This document shows positions 1-8,017 of a stretch of 64,000 bases of DNA, piece by piece (positions within the stretch are counted from its first letter, which is position 1; every line of letters begins with the position of its first letter). The notes under the pieces are model-generated. The model searched no databases and was not told the DNA's origin. It was given only the letters and a program-made list of their open reading frames with translations. The DNA comes from an uncultured Phascolarctobacterium sp. (lineage in GTDB: Bacteria > Bacillota > Negativicutes > Acidaminococcales > Acidaminococcaceae). The position numbers and the translations under genes were made by a program. The stretch spans positions 62,001 to 126,000 of the forward strand of contig UQXH01000002.1 in the NCBI GenBank assembly GCA_900545025.1, written 5' to 3'.

Positions 1-590
1 TTGACATCAGCAAAATCCTCACGATAAACTCGTTCAGAATTTGTAAGGATGTTCTCTTTAGGTAAGGGCTCCAGCAGCTTCTTGCCTTGGAGATGCTCTA
101 CCAGCTCTATCAGACTGCGTACTGCATACACATCAATATCAGCAATAAGCTTTCCTTCCGCAGCATTGTCAGCAGGAATAAAAATCTCCTTCAAGCCACT
201 TTTCTTGGCTTCAATAATCATGGAAAGCACGCCTGAAAGTTTACGCACACTGCCGTCCAGCGACAATTCTCCCACAAATACTTTGCCATTTACCATTTCC
301 TGTGAAAGAAATTTAGAGCTTACCAAAACTCCTACCGCCATTGGCAAATCTAAGCCTGAGCCTTCTTTTTTCAAATCAGCAGGCGCCAGATTGACGGTAA
401 TCTTCGTCATCGGGAAAGGATAAGCCGAATTGCGTATAGCGGCCTTTACTCTTTCTTTAGCCTCACGCACAGCAAGATTCGGCAAACCCACGATATCAAA
501 TCCCGGTAAACCGTTGGTAACATCAACTTCGACGGCAATCTTGACGCCGTCGATACCCATCGTAGTCTCACCAAGTACATAGGAAAACAC
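1..590 (-). CDS. comM: YifB/ComM family Mg-chelatase-like AAA+ ATPase, N-terminal part (3' end outside window)
   Basis: The visible part is the N-terminal domain of the YifB/ComM family: a start region reading VLGETTMGIDGVKIAVEVDV, then GLPGFDIVGLPNLAVREAKERV and a segment rich in PADLKKEGSGLDLPMA. The frame is still open at the window edge, at the FADV preceding the family's chelatase domain. ComM is a hexameric helicase acting in branch migration during natural transformation; the role in non-competent Bacillota is less clear. I place the start at a GTG (588-590) with AGAAGG about ten bases upstream, because no ATG fits the family N-terminus. It is the last gene of lepB-rbgA-rnhB-yraN-comM, 19 bases after yraN. 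Confidence 0.85.
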   Translation of the reverse strand, partial: MFSYVLGETTMGIDGVKIAVEVDVTNGLPGFDIVGLPNLAVREAKERVKAAIRNSAYPFPMTKITVNLAPADLKKEGSGLDLPMAVGVLVSSKFLSQEMVNGKVFVGELSLDGSVRKLSGVLSMIIEAKKSGLKEIFIPADNAAEGKLIADIDVYAVRSLIELVEHLQGKKLLEPLPKENILTNSERVYREDFADV

Positions 591-609
591 TACATAACAA
601 CCTTCTTTC

Positions 610-978
610 TCAGAAGCAATGCGGATAATGGTGAAACTCTTTTACCACAGTTCCTTCTTTTAAAATTTCTATTACATCAAAAGAAAGTACCGGCATGTTT
701 TGTATTATACCTCTCACCTGCATATAATATTCAGCACATCGATAAATCTTTTTCTGTTTAGTCCATGTCACTGCTTCCACCGGCTTTCCATACCTGGCAG
801 AAGCACGTGTCTTGACCTCAACAAAACATAATACAGCATTTTTTTCAGCTATAATATCTATCTCACCCATGCGGCAGCGAAAATTACGGCACAATATTCG
901 GTAACCACGCTGCCGCAAATAATTGCAGGCAAAATCTTCCCCGAATCTTCCCAGCTCATCCTTCAGGTTCATATTCAT
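610..978 (-). CDS. yraN: YraN/UPF0102 family nuclease-fold protein
   Basis: A 122-residue protein with the UPF0102 signature: GRFGEDFACNYLRQRGYRIL near the N-terminus, the GEIDIIAE segment about residue 38 and FVEVKTR about residue 52, which together form a restriction-endonuclease-like (Holliday-resolvase-like) active site with Asp, Glu and Lys. Length is normal for the family. The biochemical role is not settled; a DNA-repair or resolvase function is inferred from fold. The start overlaps the end of rnhB by 23 bases, so translation is probably coupled. The pairing rnhB-yraN-comM is a common neighbourhood in bacteria. Confidence 0.88.
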   Translation of the reverse strand: MNMNLKDELGRFGEDFACNYLRQRGYRILCRNFRCRMGEIDIIAEKNAVLCFVEVKTRASARYGKPVEAVTWTKQKKIYRCAEYYMQVRGIIQNMPVLSFDVIEILKEGTVVKEFHHYPHCF

Positions 979-1786
979 AATTATCTTTGAGCGGCGAATA
1001 AAGAATATTTTCTGTTTTTTCTGCTGCAGGAAGCATCATACTCTTAACTGGCTCAAAGCTGCGTCTATGCCAACGAGTAGCTCCGTATACGGCTAAAGCC
1101 TGCATATGCTCTTTGCTGCCATAACCTTTATTGCCAGCAAAGCCATACTGCGGATAATAGTCCGCTAATCTTTCCATAATCCTGTCACGAGTCACTTTGG
1201 CAATAATCGATGCTGCCGCAACAGAGGCGCTTAAAGCATCACCATGAATAACGGATATACACTTCATATTCTCTATTTCTAACGGCATGGCATCTATTAA
1301 TGCAGTCTGCGGCGTAATTTGCAGATGCCGCAGCACCTGGCACATGCCTTCCTGAGTAGCACGATAAATATTTAAATCATCAATATTGCTGACACTGACA
1401 ATATTGACACTGATAGCTACAGCTTTATTAAGTATCTCTGTGTATAACAACTCTCGTTTCTTGGCTGAAAGCTGTTTAGAGTCATTCAAGCCGCTGATGA
1501 AAACATCCTGCGGCAGAATAACTGCTGCTACAACTAACGGTCCGGCCAAAGGTCCACGACCGGCTTCATCTACACCGGCTACATATTTTACACCTTCCAG
1601 ATATTCCTGCTTTTCATAACGCAGCATTTCCTGAAAACGTTGTTTTTCAGCTTCTGCAGCAGCCTGATTTTTATAATATCCTTGCAACAGCTTCTGCACA
1701 CCGCTGCGCTGGTCCGAAGCCAGCTCCTGTAAAAAATCTTCACTGGGCTGATTGTTTAGAATTGTTTTAATTTCCTGAATTTTCAT
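956..1786 (-). CDS. rnhB: Ribonuclease HII
   Basis: RNase HII removes ribonucleotides from DNA and RNA-DNA hybrids. The catalytic core begins near residue 70 with VAGVDEAGRGPLAGP (Asp73 and Glu74 are metal ligands), followed by GLNDSKQLS and the downstream SVIHGDALSASVAAASIIAKVTRDR segment. A ~65-residue N-terminal extension is typical of Bacillota RnhB. I choose the ATG at 1784-1786 because it has GAGGTGAT seven bases upstream and gives the expected length (276 aa); a longer open frame upstream reads into rbgA. An intrinsic terminator lies directly before its ribosome-binding site, so expression may depend on read-through from rbgA. Confidence 0.95.
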   Translation of the reverse strand: MKIQEIKTILNNQPSEDFLQELASDQRSGVQKLLQGYYKNQAAAEAEKQRFQEMLRYEKQEYLEGVKYVAGVDEAGRGPLAGPLVVAAVILPQDVFISGLNDSKQLSAKKRELLYTEILNKAVAISVNIVSVSNIDDLNIYRATQEGMCQVLRHLQITPQTALIDAMPLEIENMKCISVIHGDALSASVAAASIIAKVTRDRIMERLADYYPQYGFAGNKGYGSKEHMQALAVYGATRWHRRSFEPVKSMMLPAAEKTENILYSPLKDNYEYEPEG

Positions 1787-1799
1787 GCAAATCACCTCA

Positions 1800-1825
1800 T
1801 AAAAAAACCGCCTGCAAAGGCGGTT
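1800..1825 (-). terminator. Intrinsic terminator between rbgA and rnhB
   Basis: On the minus strand a 7-bp stem AACCGCC/GGCGGTT (1819-1825 with 1806-1812, six-base loop) is followed by a run of T (1801-1807). It ends immediately before the rnhB ribosome-binding site and begins inside the last codons of rbgA, so it can attenuate the distal genes. Confidence 0.75.
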
Positions 1826-1829
1826 CTGT

Positions 1830-2687
1830 TCAAGGCTCGTCCATAGTAAAACGACCCATGCGTCCTGAACGAAAATCACGTAAAACCAGTTGGTACACCT
1901 TATCCAGGTCATATAAACCACCGGCTTTCAGACAGCCGCGCGCAGCTGCAATCTTCGCCATTACATCCTTTACATTTTCACGATTTTCAAAATCTATCGT
2001 GTATTTATTTTTTAACTCCTGAGGATAAGCTTCCATAAGCCTTGCCAATAATAATTCGGCAGCCTGCTCTCTGTCAAAGACATCCTCTTTGATAGCACCT
2101 GTAATCGCCAGACAGAAGCCTACTTCTTTATCCTCGAATTTAGGCCATAAAACGCCGGGCGTATCCAAAAGCTCCAATCCCTTAGCAATAGTGATCCACT
2201 GCTGCCCCTTTGTCACACCTGGTTTATCAGCGGCAATAACTTTGTTCTTCCCTACTAACCTATTGATAAGGGTAGACTTACCCACATTTGGTATACCTAC
2301 AATCATTACCCTGATAGGACGGTTGCGGACACCTTTTTTTAACCATTTATCAATAACAGGTTTAGCCGCAGTCTGAATCAAGCCTATCAGCTGCTTAACA
2401 CCCTTACCGGTAGCACAGTCTACCTTGCATACAGGAATATCACTGCTTTTGAACTTCTGCAGCCATAATTCCGTTTTGGTACTGTCAGCCATATCGACCT
2501 TGTTGAGAGCAATGACCTTGGGCTTACCGCCTAAAAGATTAACCAGCATCGGGTTGGTACTGGAACGAGGTATTCTGGCATCCAGCATCTCAACAACCAC
2601 GTCGACCAATTTTATCTGGGTTTCCATCATCCTTTTAGCCTTAGTCATATGACCAGGGAACCATTGAATCTTGAAATCCTCTATCAT
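1830..2687 (-). CDS. rbgA: Ribosome biogenesis GTPase RbgA (YlqF)
   Basis: RbgA is a circularly permuted GTPase needed for late 50S subunit assembly. The permuted motif order is visible: G4 NKVD at residues 62-65, then G1 GIPNVGKST at 131-139, and G3 DTPG at 175-178. The N-terminal WFPGHMTKAKRMM is characteristic of the family, and a ~70-residue C-terminal RNA-binding domain follows. Length 285 aa is normal. The ATG overlaps the lepB stop (ATGA type), giving translational coupling. In Bacillus the order rplS-lepB-ylqF-rnhB is the same, which supports the assignment. Confidence 0.95.
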   Translation of the reverse strand: MIEDFKIQWFPGHMTKAKRMMETQIKLVDVVVEMLDARIPRSSTNPMLVNLLGGKPKVIALNKVDMADSTKTELWLQKFKSSDIPVCKVDCATGKGVKQLIGLIQTAAKPVIDKWLKKGVRNRPIRVMIVGIPNVGKSTLINRLVGKNKVIAADKPGVTKGQQWITIAKGLELLDTPGVLWPKFEDKEVGFCLAITGAIKEDVFDREQAAELLLARLMEAYPQELKNKYTIDFENRENVKDVMAKIAAARGCLKAGGLYDLDKVYQLVLRDFRSGRMGRFTMDEP

Positions 2688-3256
2688 TTACCCATACCCG
2701 TATCAGCCTTAATCAGATGGAACTGATCAAGCGGCCAGAACACCAGCGCTGCTCTGCCTTTAACCAGCTGCAGCGGAACAAAATCAACATCAGCAAAACG
2801 ACTGTCCTCTGAATTATTGCGGTTATCTCCCAGTACAAAGATATGACCTTCCGGGACTACAGATTTTTTGTAGTCGGAAAGATTCGGTCCTTTAGGATCA
2901 TCTTTATAGATATAACCCTCATTGAGCATCGTGCCGTTTACAAAAACCTTACCCTGACGCATCTCGATAGTATCACCGCCTACAGCGATTACTCTCTTGA
3001 TAAAGTCACGGCTTTGATCCTTGGGGTAACGGAATACAATGATTTCACCTTTCTTCGGGTCAGTAAAGAAATAACTCAGCTTATCAACCATGACACGCTC
3101 ATGATTAACCAGTGTAGGATACATAGAAGAACCTTCTACCATATAAGGCTCTACTAAAAAAGTCCTTATGCAAAAAGCCAGCGCTACGGCTACTATAATA
3201 GAAACAAGCCAGTCACTGACTGAATCCTGCCAGGAAGTATTATTCTTATTACTCAT
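2684..3256 (-). CDS. lepB: Type I signal peptidase
   Basis: Cleaves Sec and Tat signal peptides at the outer face of the membrane. One N-terminal transmembrane segment (about residues 16-34) is followed by the catalytic serine in GSSMYPTL (Ser44, preceding Met), the catalytic lysine in KRVIAVGGDT (Lys87) and the conserved GDNRNNSEDSR box near residue 143. At 190 residues it is the short Gram-positive SipS-like type. It is the first gene of a five-gene operon, with a good ribosome-binding site (AAAGGAGTG). Confidence 0.95.
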   Translation of the reverse strand: MSNKNNTSWQDSVSDWLVSIIVAVALAFCIRTFLVEPYMVEGSSMYPTLVNHERVMVDKLSYFFTDPKKGEIIVFRYPKDQSRDFIKRVIAVGGDTIEMRQGKVFVNGTMLNEGYIYKDDPKGPNLSDYKKSVVPEGHIFVLGDNRNNSEDSRFADVDFVPLQLVKGRAALVFWPLDQFHLIKADTGMGK

Positions 3257-3309
3257 AGCTGCACTCCTTTCGGAAACATTTTATCGCCCGTTTATAAAGG
3301 CTGTTTTTT

Positions 3310-3338
3310 ATTTTAGCACAAAATTTCTTTTCAGTCAG
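3310..3338 (-). promoter_or_regulatory. Candidate sigma-A promoter for lepB operon
   Basis: On the minus strand CTGACT (3333-3338), 17-bp spacer, TAAAAT (3310-3315). It lies between the rplS terminator and the lepB start. Only a moderate -35 match. Confidence 0.45.
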
Positions 3339-3347
3339 CATTTAAGA

Positions 3348-3383
3348 CAAAAATAATAAAAGGGACTGTTAAAACAGTCCCTT
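3348..3383 (-). terminator. rplS terminator
   Basis: Perfect 11-bp arms AAGGGACTGTT (3360-3370) and AACAGTCCCTT (3373-3383) followed on the minus strand by a T-rich tract. It ends 19 bases after the rplS stop. Confidence 0.88.
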
Positions 3384-3401
3384 CCATCATTTCGGTAATA
3401 A

Positions 3402-3743
3402 TTAGCGTCTTTCTCTGATACGAGCTGCTTTACCGGTAAGGTTACGCAGATAGTACAGTTTTGCACGACGAACGATACCACGGCGAGCAACTTCGATTTT
3501 TTCCAAACGAGGGCTATGTACCGGGAAAGTTCTTTCTACGCCAACACCATAGGAGATACGACGAACAGTAAAGTTTTCACGCACGCCGGAGCCGCTGCGG
3601 GAAATTACAACGCCTTCAAACAGCTGAATACGTTCTCTGCTGCCTTCAACTACTTTTACATAAACTTTTACGGTGTCACCTGCACGGAAGTCAGGAATGT
3701 CGGAACGAAGTTGTTCTTGTTCCAATACTTCAATAATGTTCAT
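3402..3743 (-). CDS. rplS: 50S ribosomal protein L19
   Basis: Complete L19 of 113 residues, a 50S protein at the interface with the 30S subunit. Family segments are obvious: IPDFRAGDTVKVYVKV, RIQLFEGVVISR, FTVRRISYGVGVERTFP and the basic C-terminal RRAKLYYLRNLTGKAARI. Strong ribosome-binding site TTAGGAGGA. It is separated from trmD by a methyltransferase-like gene and has its own promoter and terminator, so it looks monocistronic here even though it belongs to the classic rpsP-rimM-trmD-rplS neighbourhood. Confidence 0.98.
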   Translation of the reverse strand: MNIIEVLEQEQLRSDIPDFRAGDTVKVYVKVVEGSRERIQLFEGVVISRSGSGVRENFTVRRISYGVGVERTFPVHSPRLEKIEVARRGIVRRAKLYYLRNLTGKAARIRERR

Positions 3744-3812
3744 AATTTCCTCCTAATTCATAGACGTTCATGTGCGAACTCCACAGCGGACCGTCCGTAT
3801 TACACAAAAAAG

Positions 3813-3841
3813 ATTTTATCATAATCTACGCTGTATTGCAA
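3813..3841 (-). promoter_or_regulatory. Sigma-A promoter and leader of rplS
   Basis: TTGCAA (3836-3841), 17-bp spacer, TAAAAT (3813-3818) on the minus strand. The ~60-base leader that follows contains short inverted repeats (CGGA...TCCG near 3787-3797). An L19 autoregulatory leader is known in Firmicutes, but I cannot confirm its consensus here. Confidence 0.7.
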
Positions 3842-3863
3842 TATATTTTACACTTCCCACAAA

Positions 3864-4436
3864 TTATTTTTCCCACCAGGCTTCTCCAGCCAAACGGTCT
3901 AAAATAATAGCGACAGCACTGCGTACACAAAGATGATTATAGTCACAGCTGCCATAAACAGGCTCCAGAATATAATCAAATTTTTTCATTGCTTCTGCCT
4001 CAATACCAAAGCCCGTGCCAAAAAGCAGCAAAACAGGTCTGCCATCTTCCTGAAGCTTTTGACGCAGAAACTTATAGCTTACTGTATTTTGATAAGTTCT
4101 GGCATCCGTAGTAACAATATACGGCTCCTGCCCTGTCAGCTGATAAATATTTTCAGCCGCTGCTGCAATATCAGGCTGCCAGCATACTCTGTCAAGAGCA
4201 TCTTTACGGTCAGGATTATAAATACCGCCGTAACCATGCTGCCAATAGCATAGAATACGTTCAACAATCTGCCGCTGTACCTCCAGCGGATGAATGATGT
4301 AATATTTTTTTACATCATAAGTTCTGCAGGTACGAGAAATATCATGCAAATCAAAATTTGTTACTGCACTTGCAATAACCTTCATATTTTTATTATAAAT
4401 AGGATAATGAACTAATCCTACAAATAAATCAGCCAT
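3864..4436 (-). CDS. SPOUT-fold RNA methyltransferase-like protein next to trmD
   Basis: A 190-residue protein starting MADLFVGLVHYPIYNKNMKV and ending with the knot-forming region GRPVLLLFGTGFGIEAEAMKKFDYILEPVYG...YNHLCVRSAVAIILDRL. This matches the SAM-dependent RNA methyltransferase family Methyltrn_RNA_4 (PF09936), which is often found beside trmD. The GTGFG and LCVRSAVAI segments are where SPOUT enzymes bind AdoMet. The RNA target is unknown. I place the start at the ATG at 4434-4436, with AGGGTGAG upstream; the gene overlaps trmD by eight bases. It is the last gene of the ylxM-to-trmD transcription unit. Confidence 0.75.
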   Translation of the reverse strand: MADLFVGLVHYPIYNKNMKVIASAVTNFDLHDISRTCRTYDVKKYYIIHPLEVQRQIVERILCYWQHGYGGIYNPDRKDALDRVCWQPDIAAAAENIYQLTGQEPYIVTTDARTYQNTVSYKFLRQKLQEDGRPVLLLFGTGFGIEAEAMKKFDYILEPVYGSCDYNHLCVRSAVAIILDRLAGEAWWEK

Positions 4437-5175
4437 CTTTCTCACCCTGCAGTTCCGCTTTTATTTCTGCCAATAACTTCCTGTCTTCCTTGTTCATGTC
4501 CTGCGGCAGTAATTCCGGCCGCAGCAGATAGGTTGCTTTGATCGACTGCTTACGGCGCCATTTGTTGATCAGGGCATGATTGCCATTCCGCAGCACTTCC
4601 GGCACCACTAAGCCTTCAAAATCTACCGGACGCGTATACTGAGGATATTCCAAAAGCCCGGTACTGAAAGAATCCTCTTCTGCACTGGCCATTTTGCCCA
4701 ATACTCCCGGTATAAACCTTGCTACGGCATCCATTACTATCAACGCAGGCATTTCACCGCCTGTAAGCACATAGTCGCCAATAGAAAGTTTTTCATCCAC
4801 CCAGTTGAAAATACGCTCGTCAAAGCCTTCATAATGACCGCAGACAAAAATCAAATCCTGTCCGCAGTGAGCATATTCCTCTACTATCTCCTGCCTTAAA
4901 GTTCTGCCGCCAGGACACATTGCTATAACCCTGGCATCAGGCAGCTGCTCTTTAGCCTTGCGAATCGCTGCAACCATGGGCTCCGGTTTCAGCACCATGC
5001 CGGCACCGCCGCCGAAAGGAGAATCATCTACAGTTCGATGCTTATCAGTAGTAAAATCACGCGGATTGATGCAGGAGATATTGATAAGGCCCTTATCTGC
5101 CGCACGTTTAATGATACTGTGAGAAGCAGTCTGTTCAATCTGCTCAGGAAATAAGGTTATAAACAAAAAATTCAT
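4429..5175 (-). CDS. trmD: tRNA (guanine-N1)-methyltransferase TrmD
   Basis: Methylates G37 of tRNAs, preventing +1 frameshifts. Family motifs: MNFLFITLFPEQ at the start, RTVDDSPFGGGAGMVLKPEP, CGHYEGFDERI and the AdoMet-binding SIGDYVLTGGEMPALIVMDAVARFIPGVLG. Length 248 aa is normal. It overlaps rimM upstream by four bases (ATGA) and the next gene downstream by eight, so translation of the three is likely coupled. Confidence 0.97.
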   Translation of the reverse strand: MNFLFITLFPEQIEQTASHSIIKRAADKGLINISCINPRDFTTDKHRTVDDSPFGGGAGMVLKPEPMVAAIRKAKEQLPDARVIAMCPGGRTLRQEIVEEYAHCGQDLIFVCGHYEGFDERIFNWVDEKLSIGDYVLTGGEMPALIVMDAVARFIPGVLGKMASAEEDSFSTGLLEYPQYTRPVDFEGLVVPEVLRNGNHALINKWRRKQSIKATYLLRPELLPQDMNKEDRKLLAEIKAELQGEKDG

Positions 5176-5675
5176 GCTTCATCAGTCCATTCAGGCAGTT
5201 TTACCACGATGCGTTTTTCCTGCAGATTTATTTCCCGCACATAGATTTTCAATGCAGGTATCAAAAGATCCTTGCCGCCAGGAACTGCAACAATATACAC
5301 ATCATTGCTGCCTGTAGTAATACTGTCTTTAAAAGTTCCCAGCTGCTTGCCTTCTTCATCAAATACAGACAATCCAATAAGATCTGCAACGTAGAAACGT
5401 CCTTCTTCCAAAGGCGGTAAATCTTCTGCTCTAATCAGTATTTTTTTATCGCGCAGCAGTTCCGCATCATTCATAGTAGTGATTTCTTTAGTACTTACCA
5501 GTACCATTCTCTTATGAAAACGGGCTGCTTTTACAGTCAGCTGGCGACCATCTTCCAGAAGCAAATAAGAGAGATCTAAGAATTGTTCCGGCCTGTCAGT
5601 AAGGGGCATAATACGAATATCGCCCCGCACACCGTGCGGAGCGACTATCTTGCCAATAACTATTTCTTTATCCAT
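5172..5675 (-). CDS. rimM: Ribosome maturation factor RimM
   Basis: RimM assists 16S rRNA processing and 30S head assembly. It opens with the diagnostic VIGKIVAPHGVRGDIRIMPLTD, and the C-terminal PRC-barrel half contains LIGLSVFDEEGKQLGTF and LLIPALKIYVREIN. I place the start at the ATG at 5673-5675 (167 aa). The longer reading frame only adds sequence overlapping ylqD and does not resemble RimM. Confidence 0.96.
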   Translation of the reverse strand: MDKEIVIGKIVAPHGVRGDIRIMPLTDRPEQFLDLSYLLLEDGRQLTVKAARFHKRMVLVSTKEITTMNDAELLRDKKILIRAEDLPPLEEGRFYVADLIGLSVFDEEGKQLGTFKDSITTGSNDVYIVAVPGGKDLLIPALKIYVREINLQEKRIVVKLPEWTDEA

Positions 5676-5679
5676 GAGC

Positions 5680-6084
5680 TTACTCGCGGAAAGCAATAAC
5701 CTTTCCGTCTTCAGTAAGGATTTCAGCACCCATTAAAGCATCAAGATTGGTACCTACTGTAATTTCCACAGTACGTTCCAGAGTACCATGGCCAATTTCA
5801 GCACCCATTTCTAATGCTTCGGCGCGTTTCAGTTTTGCTTCTGCTTCATTTTTGGCAGCCAGACGTTTATTACGCTCAGCATCGATTTGTTCGCGCAAAG
5901 CCGGAAGTACGCTCAAATCGCTGGCAGCCTGACTAAGAGCTTTTTTAGCTTGGAATTCGAACTGTTCCAGGTCTAATTCCATTTTTTTTATAGTATTTTG
6001 GAGATCTCCAATAATTTTCAATTTCAAATCTTCGGTTACTTTAGCTTTAACTGCAACAGGAACCCTGACATACATTTTATCCAT
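5680..6084 (-). CDS. ylqD: YlqD family protein
   Basis: A 134-residue protein matching Bacillus YlqD in position (between the KH-domain gene and rimM) and character: a short beta N-terminus (VRVPVAVKAKVTEDLK), a central charged helix or coiled coil (about residues 25-90, ELDLEQFEFQAKKALSQ onward), and a C-terminal GAEILTEDGKVIAF hairpin. No enzymatic motif. Its function is unknown; operon membership suggests a link to ribosome or rRNA maturation. Confidence 0.82.
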   Translation of the reverse strand: MDKMYVRVPVAVKAKVTEDLKLKIIGDLQNTIKKMELDLEQFEFQAKKALSQAASDLSVLPALREQIDAERNKRLAAKNEAEAKLKRAEALEMGAEIGHGTLERTVEITVGTNLDALMGAEILTEDGKVIAFRE

Positions 6085-6101
6085 TGTTATACCATCCTTA
6101 A

Positions 6102-6329
6102 TCAGATAATTTCCACGATAACCTTTACATTCTCACGTGTTGCAACTGCTTTCATAACTGTTCTAATCGCTTTTGCGATACGGCCCTGTTTTCCAATAAC
6201 TTTACCCATATCCTCAGAAGCAACATGGAGGCGAAGCACCGTTGTTGTTCCGGTTGTTTCCTCCTCCACGACTACTGCAGACGGATTACTTACAAGAGAC
6301 TTGGCCATTACTTCTACCAATTCTTTCAT
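6102..6329 (-). CDS. khpA: KH-domain RNA-binding protein KhpA (YlqC)
   Basis: A 75-residue single KH domain with the GxxG loop in DMGKVIGKQGRIAKAIRTVMKA. KhpA binds RNA, usually with KhpB, and influences cell elongation and sRNA activity in Gram-positives. It sits between rpsP and ylqD, exactly as in Bacillus and Streptococcus. Confidence 0.93.
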   Translation of the reverse strand: MKELVEVMAKSLVSNPSAVVVEEETTGTTTVLRLHVASEDMGKVIGKQGRIAKAIRTVMKAVATRENVKVIVEII

Positions 6330-6347
6330 GTAAACACGCCTCTCTTA

Positions 6348-6620
6348 TTATTTTGCTGCTTTAGCTTCAGCAAATTTTTTCATAATGCCGTCTTTGCTGA
6401 ACAAAGATTTAACGGTATCGGTCGGTTGCGCACCTTTAGACATCCAGTCGATTGCTTTTTCAGCATCGATTTTAACGTTAGCCGGTTGAACGGTAGAATC
6501 ATAGTAACCAATGCTTTCGATGAATCTGCCATCACGCGGAGAACGGGAATCAGCAACAACGATACGATAGAAAGGAGCTTTTTTAGCACCCATACGTTTC
6601 AGACGAATTTTAACTGCCAT
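6348..6620 (-). CDS. rpsP: 30S ribosomal protein S16
   Basis: Complete S16 (90 aa) beginning MAVKIRLKRMGAKKAPFYRIVVADSRSPRDGRFIESIGYYD, here noted only in outline; residues 1-60 are nearly diagnostic for the family. The ATG at 6618-6620 has AAGGAGG ten bases upstream. A GTG four codons earlier would overlap that ribosome-binding site. It follows ffh in one transcription unit. Confidence 0.97.
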   Translation of the reverse strand: MAVKIRLKRMGAKKAPFYRIVVADSRSPRDGRFIESIGYYDSTVQPANVKIDAEKAIDWMSKGAQPTDTVKSLFSKDGIMKKFAEAKAAK

Positions 6621-6668
6621 GTTGATTTTCACCTCCTTAAACTGCTATCAACTAACTAAGATTATTTA

Positions 6669-8015
6669 TTAATGCATAAAGGGGATTTTAAACCCGCCTT
6701 TAGAAGCAAACTTTGCCATACCCTGCATACGCTTCATCATTTTCTTGCTTTCTTCAAAATTCTTCAGAAGCTTATTAACATCCTGAACACGCATCCCGCA
6801 GCCTGCTGCAATACGTTTGCGTCTGCTGCCGTTAATGATGTCGGGATTACGACGTTCTTTAGGAGTCATAGACTTGATAATTGCTTCTATCCTGTCAAAC
6901 TCTTTCTCGTCGACATTAGCTTCTTTCAGTTTTTGACTGATGCCGCCCATACCGGGAATAAGTCCTAAGATTGTATCTAAAGAACCTAATTTTTTAACCT
7001 GCTGCATCTGCTCTAAAAACTGCTCCAGAGTAAATTCATCCTTGCGAAGCTTCTTCTCCATTTCCAGAGCTTTGGCCAGGTCAGTAGTAGACTGAATTTT
7101 TTCCACCAGGGTAAGGATATCGCCCATACCAAGGATACGGGAAGCCATACGGTCAGGATGGAAAGGCTCAAGAGCATCAAGCTTTTCGCCCATACCAATA
7201 AGTTTTACAGGCTTACCGGTAACTGCCTTGACAGAAAGCACAGCACCGCCGCGGGCATCGCCGTCCAGCTTGGTAACAATCAAGCCGTCAATTCCAAGTT
7301 CACGGTCAAAGCTTTCTGCAACAGTTACAGCATCCTGACCAGTCATGGCATCGACTACCAAAAGGATTTCAGTAGGATTTACGCTGCCTTTAATTTCACG
7401 CAGCTCGTTCATCAATTCTTCGTTTATATGCAGTCGGCCTGCGGTATCGATAATAATCGTGTCGCATGCCAGAGAAAAAGCTTTCTCCAAAGACTGTTTG
7501 GCAATCTCTACCGGAGACACCTTATCACCCAAGGCAAATACCGGCACATTAATCTGCTCACCCAATACCTGCAGCTGCGTAATAGCAGCAGGACGGTAAA
7601 TATCGCCTGCAACCAAAAGCGGCTTTTTATTCTTACGTTTCAGATAGGTTGCCAGCTTACCGGCAGTAGTAGTTTTACCTGCACCCTGCAGACCAACCAG
7701 CATAATGATAGTCGGCGGTTTGGGAGAAACTGCCAGCTTGCTTTGCGTGCCACCCAGAAGCTGGATGAGTTCTTCATTAACAATCTTGATAATCTGCTGA
7801 TGCGGATTAAGACTTTCATTAACCTCGGCACCAAGGGCACGTTCCTTAACTTTAGCAACGAAATCCTTAACAACCTTGAAGTTTACGTCCGCTTCCAGCA
7901 GCGCCATTCTTACTTCGCGCATAGGTGCTTTTAAATCTTCTTCTGTAATTTTTCCGGCACCGCGGAACATCTTTATAGCATTTTGTAATCTTTCAGACAA
8001 ACTTTCAAAAGCCAT
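6669..8015 (-). CDS. ffh: Signal recognition particle protein Ffh
   Basis: The SRP54 homolog that, with 4.5S/scRNA, targets membrane proteins to FtsY. Domains in order: N helical bundle (1-90); G domain with P-loop GLQGAGKTTTAGKLA about residue 108, DTAGRLHINEELM about 190 and TKLDGDARGG about 250; and the methionine-rich M domain (about 295-448) with the RNA-binding RRKRIAAGCGMRVQDVNKLL. Length 448 is normal. It lies three bases after ylxM, its usual partner gene. Confidence 0.97.
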   Translation of the reverse strand: MAFESLSERLQNAIKMFRGAGKITEEDLKAPMREVRMALLEADVNFKVVKDFVAKVKERALGAEVNESLNPHQQIIKIVNEELIQLLGGTQSKLAVSPKPPTIIMLVGLQGAGKTTTAGKLATYLKRKNKKPLLVAGDIYRPAAITQLQVLGEQINVPVFALGDKVSPVEIAKQSLEKAFSLACDTIIIDTAGRLHINEELMNELREIKGSVNPTEILLVVDAMTGQDAVTVAESFDRELGIDGLIVTKLDGDARGGAVLSVKAVTGKPVKLIGMGEKLDALEPFHPDRMASRILGMGDILTLVEKIQSTTDLAKALEMEKKLRKDEFTLEQFLEQMQQVKKLGSLDTILGLIPGMGGISQKLKEANVDEKEFDRIEAIIKSMTPKERRNPDIINGSRRKRIAAGCGMRVQDVNKLLKNFEESKKMMKRMQGMAKFASKGGFKIPFMH

Positions 8016-8017
8016 TG

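Noticed and set aside
7158..7934. A 258-residue plus-strand frame within ffh
   Set aside because: It is a codon-bias shadow of the strongly conserved ffh on the minus strand.
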